From JBFGFG01 sp041627475 (GTDB lineage: Bacteria; Actinomycetota; Nitriliruptoria; Nitriliruptorales; Nitriliruptoraceae): a stretch of DNA of 7,340 nucleotides. Position numbers and translations under genes: made by a program. The notes below the pieces were generated by a model that saw nothing but the letters and a program-made list of their open reading frames with translations, was not told the origin of the DNA and searched no databases. The stretch is taken from positions 1-7,340 of the forward strand of contig JBFKQZ010000163.1 in the NCBI GenBank assembly GCA_041627475.1, given 5' to 3'. Positions 1 to 5,582 of the stretch are shown piece by piece (positions within the stretch are counted from its first letter, which is position 1; every line of letters starts with the position of its first letter).

Positions 1-1107
1 CGCCTCGTCGGTGGCGGCCACCACCGTGAGCAGCTCGTCGTGGTCACCGCGCAGGTCCAGGGGCGGGACGACGAGGTGGTTGCTGGTGTCGTCGACGACG
101 CGGAGGTTGGCGTACATGTTCCAGCCGTAGCCGGTCTTGACCTGGGTGTAGGGCGTCAGGCCGTTGGCGACGACCAGCGCGACCAGGACGACAGCCCCGG
201 TGGTCCACCCGGCCGGCGCCGGCGCCAGCGCACCTCGCCACGGGCGCTGCACGAGGTGCACGACGGCCCAGCCGAGCACGACGAGCGACCCACCGACGAT
301 CCACACCAGGTGTCCGGCGAGGAAGAACCATCCGGCCGCGATCGGTGCGCCCGTCGCCGCCGCGACGCCCGCGAGGAGCACGAGCAGGGCCCGCGCCACT
401 GGGGCTGGGACGAGGCGACGCCCCCGGTCGACCAGCGCCAGTGCCACCGTTGGGGAGGCGGCGACGAAGACCGGCAGGAGCGCGGTCGTGAAGTCCCAGA
501 AGTGCTGGCCGAGGTCGTAGGCCAGCAGGCCGTGGAAGGCCACGCCCAGCAGCGCGGCATGGCGCCGCAGCCGCGGGACCAGCAGGCCCACCCCGACGGC
601 CGACTCGGTCACGAGGGCCAGGACGGGGCTCGCGTCCGCGAGCCAGCGCGGCGGGGCGGGCAATCCCCACGAGCCGACCAGTCGCTCGAGGATGACGGGC
701 GCGCACGACACGGCCGGGTCGAGGAAGGTCGTGTTGTACTTCGCGAAGGCGGCGAACAGGTAGGCGGCCGCGCCCGCCCGGACCACGGTGCGGACTGCGA
801 CGCCGAGGTCGCGACTGACCGCCAGGGCCGTGCCGGTGACCCCGAGCAGCACGAGGTTGTTGGCGAGCATTGGCAGACGGACGAGCGCGAGCAGCCACAC
901 CACGACGACGGTCGCCACGACCGTCGGCCGGTGTGCCGGCCGCAGCGCTGCCGCGGCCGCGAGGACGGCCAGCACGACCGGCACCGCCCCCGTCGGGGAC
1001 GGCAACGACTCCGCGTGCACGACCGAGGGGTTGCCGAGGAGGTGGACAAGGACGCCGACGGCCCAGACGACGGTCACGATGGCGTGGAGCCGCTGCTCCT
1101 CGCCCAT
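1..1107 (-). CDS. HTTM / vitamin K-dependent carboxylase-like integral membrane protein (C-terminus cut by window edge)
   Basis: The minus-strand frame from the ATG at 1107 is open for 369 codons to the window edge, so the C-terminus is missing. The start is backed by GGAGGGA (1117-1111) four bases upstream. The product is mostly hydrophobic, with about 8-10 membrane segments, for example residues 7-25, 41-55, 62-78, 104-122, 160-177 and 184-197, several between 205 and 290, and 300-316. Features recalling HTTM-like proteins (the membrane part of vitamin K-dependent gamma-carboxylase relatives) are AKYNTTF with K123, a helix with E168, FHGLLAYD with H192, and after the last helix TPYTQVKTGYGWNMYANLRV (318-337), like the 'KT...MFSNLR' motif of that family. 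A soluble extracytoplasmic tail probably follows. The family call is by eye. Substrate and reaction are unknown, and carboxylase activity should not be assumed. It is divergent from the padR operon and may share its control region. A DoxX-type or other polytopic protein is the main alternative. Confidence 0.72.
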   Translation of the reverse strand, partial: MGEEQRLHAIVTVVWAVGVLVHLLGNPSVVHAESLPSPTGAVPVVLAVLAAAAALRPAHRPTVVATVVVVWLLALVRLPMLANNLVLLGVTGTALAVSRDLGVAVRTVVRAGAAAYLFAAFAKYNTTFLDPAVSCAPVILERLVGSWGLPAPPRWLADASPVLALVTESAVGVGLLVPRLRRHAALLGVAFHGLLAYDLGQHFWDFTTALLPVFVAASPTVALALVDRGRRLVPAPVARALLVLLAGVAAATGAPIAAGWFFLAGHLVWIVGGSLVVLGWAVVHLVQRPWRGALAPAPAGWTTGAVVLVALVVANGLTPYTQVKTGYGWNMYANLRVVDDTSNHLVVPPLDLRGDHDELLTVVAATDEA

Positions 1108-1168
1108 CGGTCCCTCCGGTCGACGTGCCGCGGTGCCACGCCCCGCCGGAGCCTAGGCAGCGCCGGTG

Positions 1169-1197
1169 TTGACAGGTGAATACCGAGTATGCATACT
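1169..1197 (+). promoter_or_regulatory. Likely sigma-70-type promoter of the padR-ABC-permease operon
   Basis: A perfect TTGACA (-35) lies at 1169-1174 and, after a 17-bp spacer, CATACT at 1192-1197 matches four of six bases of the -10 consensus. Transcription would start near 1203-1206, giving a leader of about 30 bases before the ATG at 1236. The -10 lies inside the first regulatory repeat and its palindrome, as expected for a repressible promoter. It is predicted from sequence only. Confidence 0.62.
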
Positions 1198-1220
1198 GCG
1201 CATCCATACCGAGTATGCAT
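1180..1220. promoter_or_regulatory. Twin 15-bp repeat, probable PadR operator
   Basis: ATACCGAGTATGCAT occurs exactly at 1180-1194 and 1206-1220, 26 bp apart start to start. Each copy holds an inverted repeat ATAC-CGA-GTAT, and the first copy extends into a perfect 12-bp palindrome, AGTATGCATACT (1186-1197), covering the proposed -10. The second copy begins at about the predicted transcription start. PadR repressors are known to bind short dyads near their own promoters, though the classical PadR box (ATGT-ACAT type) differs from this one. Binding by the adjacent PadR is inferred from position. Confidence 0.65.
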
Positions 1221-1223
1221 CAC

Positions 1224-1232
1224 GAGGAGGGG
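1224..1232 (+). promoter_or_regulatory. Ribosome binding site that fixes the padR start
   Basis: GAGGAGGGG contains a full AGGAGG (1225-1230) five bases before the ATG at 1236. The reading frame is open further upstream, to a GTG at 1176 and an ATG at 1215, but both lie within the promoter and operator repeats or upstream of this site. The 1236 start is therefore preferred. Confidence 0.85.
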
Positions 1233-1235
1233 CAC

Positions 1236-1832
1236 ATGGGCGTCCGTGAGGGACTGCTCGCCCTGCTGCACGAGGGCCCGTCGCACGGCTACCAGCTGCG
1301 CACGGACCTCGAGCGCACCGTGGCCGACCTGTGGTCGGTCAACATCGGGCAGGTCTACACGACCCTGCAACGCCTGGAGCGCGACGGCCTCGTCGTCGCC
1401 GAGGGCGACGCGGACGCCGACGGCAGGGTGCCCTACCGCCTCACCGACGCCGGACGCGGCGACGTGACCGCCTGGCTCGGCACCCCCGAGCCCCGGCGCG
1501 ACGACGTCCGCGACGAGCTCGTGCTCAAGGTGCTCCTCGCCCGGCGATCCGGCCTGCGTGACCCGCAGGACGTCATCGACGCCCAGCGCGAAGCGACGAT
1601 GCAGGCCCTGCAGGCCTTCACGCGCCGCCGCGCCGAGCTGACCCCGGAGCAGGGACTCGAGGAGCTGCTCGCGCTGGACCGCCTCGCCCTGCGCGCCTGG
1701 GCCGAGCTGGACTGGCTCGAGCTCGTCGAGCAACGACTCGACACCGCCGCGCCACCTCCTCGACACACCGGATCACCGACCGACACCACCACCGACCGCG
1801 TCCCCGCGACGCTTGCTGCGGAGCAGTCATGA
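1236..1832 (+). CDS. PadR-family transcriptional regulator
   Basis: This is a 198-residue cytoplasmic DNA-binding protein. The N-terminal winged helix (about residues 1-80) carries the usual family landmarks: LLALLHEGPSHGYQL (7-21), the recognition-helix stretch IGQVYTTLQRLERDGLV (38-54), and the wing ending in YRLTDAGR (68-75). A long helical C-terminal domain (about 90-170) matches the dimerising part of larger PadR proteins (PadR-s2 / Vir_act_alpha_C type). The last 28 residues are Pro/Thr-rich and probably disordered. Its stop overlaps the next gene's ATG (ATGA at 1829-1832), so it is co-translated with the transporter ATPase. Regulators in this arrangement usually repress their own transporter operon and are released by a ligand or stress. 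The inducer here is unknown. The family call is secure and the target is inferred. Confidence 0.93.
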   Translation: MGVREGLLALLHEGPSHGYQLRTDLERTVADLWSVNIGQVYTTLQRLERDGLVVAEGDADADGRVPYRLTDAGRGDVTAWLGTPEPRRDDVRDELVLKVLLARRSGLRDPQDVIDAQREATMQALQAFTRRRAELTPEQGLEELLALDRLALRAWAELDWLELVEQRLDTAAPPPRHTGSPTDTTTDRVPATLAAEQS

Positions 1833-2560
1833 CCACCTCCCTCCCCACCGCCACCGGCGCCCCGGTCCTCGTCCTGCAGGACGTCCAGCGCGTGCACGGG
1901 TCCGGCGAGACCGCCTCGACCGCGCTGGCCGGCGTCGACCTGACCGTCCACCCGGGCGAGCTCGTGGCGATCACCGGCCGCTCGGGCAGCGGCAAGTCCA
2001 CCCTCCTCAACGTCGCCGGCGGGCTCGACGTGCCGACCGCCGGGTCGGTCACCGTCGCCGGTTCCCGCCTGGACGGCATGTCGCGAGCGGCACTCGCCGA
2101 GCTGCGGCGCCGCCACGTCGGCTACGTCTTCCAGGCCGACAACCTCCTGCCGACGCTGACCGCGCTCGAGAACGTCGCGCTGCCGCTCGAGCTCGACGGC
2201 GTCGCCGTCGGTGCCGCCCGTGGCGCCGCCGAGCGGGCACTCGCACGGGTGCTCCCGCCGGAGCACGCCACCCGCTACCCGGACCAGCTGTCGGGTGGTG
2301 AGCAGCAGCGTGTCGCCATCGCCCGCGCCCTCGTGGGCGAGCGCACCCTGCTGCTGGCCGACGAGCCGACCGGCGCCCTCGACGAGGTCACGGCGGAGGG
2401 CGTGCTGCGCCTGCTCCGCGAGGCCGTCGACGCCGGCGCGGCCGCGCTGATGGTCACCCACGACCCGGCGCAGGCCGCCTGGGCCGACCGCGTCGTGCGC
2501 CTGCGCGACGGGCTGGTCCAGTCCGCCGTCACGGCCGAGGGTGTCGAGGTGACGCTGTGA
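1829..2560 (+). CDS. ABC transporter ATP-binding protein, LolD/MacB/FtsE type
   Basis: This 243-residue nucleotide-binding subunit is complete and looks active. Walker A is GRSGSGKS (50-57), the Q-loop is Q102 in VFQADNLLPTLTALENV, the signature is LSGGEQQR (154-161), Walker B is LLLADE (174-179) with catalytic E179, the D-loop is ALD (183-185) and the switch histidine is H211. The LLADEPTGALD block is typical of the MacB/LolD/FtsE class, which pairs with FtsX-fold permeases rather than with importers. The usual A-loop aromatic seems to be H23. The start follows GGAG (1820-1823) by five bases and overlaps the padR stop. The gene's own stop overlaps the GTG start of the permease. It would dimerise on the cytoplasmic face of the permease and power it by ATP hydrolysis. 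Confidence 0.95.
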   Translation: MTTSLPTATGAPVLVLQDVQRVHGSGETASTALAGVDLTVHPGELVAITGRSGSGKSTLLNVAGGLDVPTAGSVTVAGSRLDGMSRAALAELRRRHVGYVFQADNLLPTLTALENVALPLELDGVAVGAARGAAERALARVLPPEHATRYPDQLSGGEQQRVAIARALVGERTLLLADEPTGALDEVTAEGVLRLLREAVDAGAAALMVTHDPAQAAWADRVVRLRDGLVQSAVTAEGVEVTL

Positions 2561-5520
2561 GGACGATCCCCGTTCCCGCCACGCAGCTGGCGCCGCTCGA
2601 GCGCGGCCGGGGCGACAACATCACCCGACTCGCCCGCCGCACCCAGCGCGGCCAGGGCGGCCGGCGGGTCCTCGTCGCCGCGCTCATCGCCCTGAGCGTG
2701 CTGCTCGGCGTCGGCGGTGCCGTCTTCGCCGCGACGATGGCTGAGAGCGACGCGACCGTCGGCGTCGCCGACCAGTTCGGCTCAGCCGAGGCCAAGGTCA
2801 TGGTCAGTGACCCGCGGACCCAGGACCGACTGGAGTTCGGGGTCGAGGACCTCTCCCCGGAGCAGCAGGCCTGGCTCGCCGCACATGACCCGGTGACCGA
2901 GGTGCCGACCGGTGACCCCGCCCTCGAGCTCCCGCTCGACGTCCGCCAGGCGCTCGGGTTCGCACCCGTCACCGTCCGTCCCGACGAGGTCCTCGGGGCG
3001 CTCGACCTGCCCCCCGACGAGGCACTCACCTACGCGTGGAGCACGGTCTGGGGACTCTTCGAGCCCGACGAGGACGCCCTCGTGACGACGCTCGACGTGA
3101 CCCACCCCCTGGCCGGGACCACGCTCGACGCCGACGGTCGGACCACCGCACTGACCGGCGACGAGGCCCTGCTGTCGCCGTCCCTGTCCTCCTTCACCGG
3201 CGCCGAGGTCGGGGACACCGTCGACCTGCCCGGCATCGGCACGGTCGAGGTCGTGGGCACGGTGACCCGTGCCTTCCAGCGCTCCCAGCACGTCGTCGTG
3301 CTCGCCCCTGACGCCGACATGACCACGCTCCCGTGGGGCGAGCTCGTGGTGCGCTTCGCCGACGTCGAGGACGCTCGGTCCTACGACGGCATCGCACAGG
3401 ACCTGGCCGCCGAGCGCGCCGCCGACCTGCCCCAGCCGACCCCGGAGCAGTTCGAGCTCGTCGGCATGGCGCCGACCGAGGCAGCCGGGTTCACGCCGTA
3501 CGTGGACGCCGGTTGGGTGGAGACCCGGGCCGAGTTCCTGTCGACCAGCGTCGCGGACCGCAGCCTCGCCGCCGTGATCGGGGCCACCGTCACCGGGCTC
3601 GCCACGGTCGTCGCAGCGGTTGTCGGCGCCTGCGCCTTCGCCGTCGGCATCCGTCGCCGCATCCGCGAGATCGGCATGCTCGGCGCGATCGGCGCGAGCC
3701 CGTCCCAGCTCGGTCGGCTGCTCCGCCGCGAGGGGCTCGTCATCGGGCTCGGCGGCGCCGTGGCGGGCGCGGCGCTCGCGCTCGTGCTGGCCGTGCCCGC
3801 ACTTCCTCTGGTCGAGGTGCTGGTCGACCGTGACCTGCAGCTCACCGTCCCGGTGTTCGCCTCGCTGCTGCCCGTCGTGGTCGGTGCGCTCGGTGCCTTC
3901 CTCGCCGCGGCCTGGCCGGCGCGCACTGCCGCGAGGGTCCCCGTCGTCACGGCCCTCGCTGGCCGCGTCCCGCTCGGGGCCGTGCCGGTCTGGCTGCCGG
4001 TCGCCGGTGCCGTCGCGGCTGCCGGTGGCATCGCCCTCCTGGCAGACCTCGTCCTCGGCGCACCGACCAACGACGGCCTCGCCGCCGTGCAGCTGCTGGC
4101 TGCCGTCCTGCTGGCCACGCTCGGCACGGCGTCGCTCGGGATCCCCGTGATCCAGCTCGGTGGCCGGGTCGCCGACCGCCTGCCGCTGCTCGGCCGCCTC
4201 GCCCTGCGTGACGCGGCCCGGCAGCGGACCAGATCGGCGGCTGCGGTGGCCGCGCTCGTGCCGGTGCTGGCGATCCCCGTCGCCGCCGGGACCATCTGGC
4301 TCAGCCAGAACGCCCTGTGGGCGAGCCCGAGCGGCCCCGTGACCCACGACGGCGTCGTGCTCGAGACGCTGCCGCCCAACGAGGTCGCACCGGCAGCACG
4401 TGCCGTGGTCGACGGTGCGTACGTGCAGGGGCGTGAGGTCCCGCCCACGCAGCAGCACGTCACCGCCGTCAGCCGCATCCTGCCGGGCGCGACCGCGGCC
4501 GCCGACCTTGCGACCCTCGGTCTCCCGGAGCTCCCTGGTCGCGCGTCGGCCATGCTGCCCCACACGACGACCGGCGCGGTCGACGTCGACCTGACGGCCT
4601 TCCGCGACCAGGACGTGCTGGACGCATGGGCGTGGGGTGTCGGCCTGACCCTCGCGACGCCCGACGTCGTGGCCGCGCTCGGTCTGCCGGTCGACGCGGT
4701 CCCGGCCGACGGAGCCCTGCTGCTCGAACGCACGACGTGGGTGGCACTGCCCGCCACCGTCGACGAGCTCGTCGTCGTCCAGGCGGACCCGGACGCCGCG
4801 CCCGACGAGGTGCTCGGCGGGGACGGGGTCGGCTCGCAGCGGGTGCTCGGCACCGTGGACCTGGTCCGCGATGCCACCGTCACCGGTGCCGTCGACGTCG
4901 GGCTGCTGGTCGGTGAGGACGCAGCCGCACGACTCGGCCTGGTCGAGACCGGCCGGTCGGTGCTGCTCACGCTCGATCGAGCACCGACCCAGCCCGAGGC
5001 GTTCGCGGCCAACCAGTTGGCCGACGACGCTGGCGCAACAGGCGGCTACGTGCGCCTCGCCGGAGCCCCGCCGTTCTGGAGGACGCCGCTGGGCCTCACG
5101 CTGCTGACGATCCTCGGTGTGGCGCTCGCCGCGCTCGGTGTGTCGGTCGTCGCGGGCATGACCAGCGCACTGGCAGCCACCGAGTCCGACGCGGACGTCC
5201 GCAAGGCCGTCGCGCTCGGCGCTGCGCCGTCGCTGCGCCGCTGGCTGCACGGACTCCAGGCCTGGTGGCACGTGCTCATCGCGGCCGTGCTCGGCAGCGC
5301 GCTCGGGCTGGCCGTGGCGCAGGCATTCGTCCGCTCGATCGTGATCGCGACCGAGTTCGACGCGAACGGCCAGGTGGCCAGCCAGACCACCGGGACGATC
5401 ACGGTGCCGTGGCTGCCGCTGCTCGGCTGGGTGGTCGTGATCCCGGTCCTCGTGGGACTCGTCATCGCGGGCGTGATGCGGTCGGCGCCGGTCGGTGCAC
5501 CACGCCGACGGACCGCCTGA
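2557..5520 (+). CDS. Duplicated FtsX/MacB-type ABC transporter permease (10 membrane segments, two extracytoplasmic domains)
   Basis: This is a 987-residue membrane subunit that starts at a GTG overlapping the ATPase stop, with AGGTG (2547-2551) upstream. By eye the order is: basic cytoplasmic N-terminus; TM1 (38-62); acidic extracytoplasmic domain (about 63-337) with MacB-periplasmic-like features such as GAEVGDTVDLPGIGTVEVVG; TM2-4 (about 338-365, 394-418, 431-455); TM5 and TM6 (478-500, 508-533); TM7 (562-584); second extracytoplasmic domain (about 585-845); TM8-10 (846-870, 905-930, 952-975). Both halves carry the FtsX cytoplasmic coupling segment: RRRIREIGMLGAIGAS after TM2, and a degenerate form, ADVRKAVALGAAPSLRR, after TM8. 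A single chain therefore supplies the two FtsX units that LolC/LolE provide separately. Relatives export peptides, antibiotics or lipids, or act as mechanotransmitters. The substrate is not evident. Confidence 0.92.
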   Translation: MRTIPVPATQLAPLERGRGDNITRLARRTQRGQGGRRVLVAALIALSVLLGVGGAVFAATMAESDATVGVADQFGSAEAKVMVSDPRTQDRLEFGVEDLSPEQQAWLAAHDPVTEVPTGDPALELPLDVRQALGFAPVTVRPDEVLGALDLPPDEALTYAWSTVWGLFEPDEDALVTTLDVTHPLAGTTLDADGRTTALTGDEALLSPSLSSFTGAEVGDTVDLPGIGTVEVVGTVTRAFQRSQHVVVLAPDADMTTLPWGELVVRFADVEDARSYDGIAQDLAAERAADLPQPTPEQFELVGMAPTEAAGFTPYVDAGWVETRAEFLSTSVADRSLAAVIGATVTGLATVVAAVVGACAFAVGIRRRIREIGMLGAIGASPSQLGRLLRREGLVIGLGGAVAGAALALVLAVPALPLVEVLVDRDLQLTVPVFASLLPVVVGALGAFLAAAWPARTAARVPVVTALAGRVPLGAVPVWLPVAGAVAAAGGIALLADLVLGAPTNDGLAAVQLLAAVLLATLGTASLGIPVIQLGGRVADRLPLLGRLALRDAARQRTRSAAAVAALVPVLAIPVAAGTIWLSQNALWASPSGPVTHDGVVLETLPPNEVAPAARAVVDGAYVQGREVPPTQQHVTAVSRILPGATAAADLATLGLPELPGRASAMLPHTTTGAVDVDLTAFRDQDVLDAWAWGVGLTLATPDVVAALGLPVDAVPADGALLLERTTWVALPATVDELVVVQADPDAAPDEVLGGDGVGSQRVLGTVDLVRDATVTGAVDVGLLVGEDAAARLGLVETGRSVLLTLDRAPTQPEAFAANQLADDAGATGGYVRLAGAPPFWRTPLGLTLLTILGVALAALGVSVVAGMTSALAATESDADVRKAVALGAAPSLRRWLHGLQAWWHVLIAAVLGSALGLAVAQAFVRSIVIATEFDANGQVASQTTGTITVPWLPLLGWVVVIPVLVGLVIAGVMRSAPVGAPRRRTA

Positions 5521-5541
5521 CGCGTTCCCCCGAGGAACGGA

Positions 5542-5582
5542 CGGTCCCGGGCCGGCGGCACCTGCCGCCGGCCCGGTCCGTT
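5542..5582. terminator. GC-rich hairpin between convergent genes, probable bidirectional terminator
   Basis: A perfect 14-bp inverted repeat pairs 5547-5560 with 5563-5576 around a two-base centre (ACCT at the tip). After a small internal loop, CGG (5542-5544) can also pair with CCG (5578-5580). It sits 26 bases past the permease stop and just beyond the dnaX stop on the other strand. Only two T residues follow on the plus strand and no T-run is seen on the minus strand, so it is not a canonical U-tract terminator. Strong hairpins without a T-run are common at gene ends in high-GC actinobacteria. Confidence 0.75.

Larger units (their letters stand above)
1108..1235. promoter_or_regulatory. 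Divergent control region between the HTTM-like gene and the padR operon
   Basis: This 128-bp gap separates two divergent starts. It holds a conspicuous AT-rich island (about 1180-1222) in otherwise GC-rich DNA, made of two copies of a 15-bp repeat, a TTGACA-type promoter for the rightward operon, and a ribosome site on each flank. No convincing promoter was resolved for the leftward gene. A TAGGCT hexamer on the minus strand (about 1158-1153) has only a weak -35 candidate at a 19-bp spacing. That one regulator controls both directions is inferred from the layout. Confidence 0.7.

Noticed and set aside
1153..1185. Minus-strand promoter for the leftward membrane gene (TTCACC / TAGGCT)
   Set aside because: The spacing is 19 bp and both boxes are poor, so I did not call it as a feature.
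40..1207. Long open frames on the plus strand (40-1179) and in another minus frame (1207-44) over the first gene
   Set aside because: Both give Arg/Gly/Asp- or Arg/Pro-rich low-complexity protein, whereas the chosen minus frame gives a membrane protein with a good ribosome site.
1180..1220. The two 15-bp repeats as a CRISPR fragment or mobile-element ends
   Set aside because: There are only two copies, with an 11-bp gap, exactly placed over a promoter. No cas or transposase gene or target duplication was seen.
1176..1235. Upstream GTG (1176) or ATG (1215) as the padR start
   Set aside because: Translation from 1176 would begin upstream of the predicted transcription start and read through the operators. 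The extra residues do not resemble a PadR N-terminus, and the strong ribosome site points to 1236.
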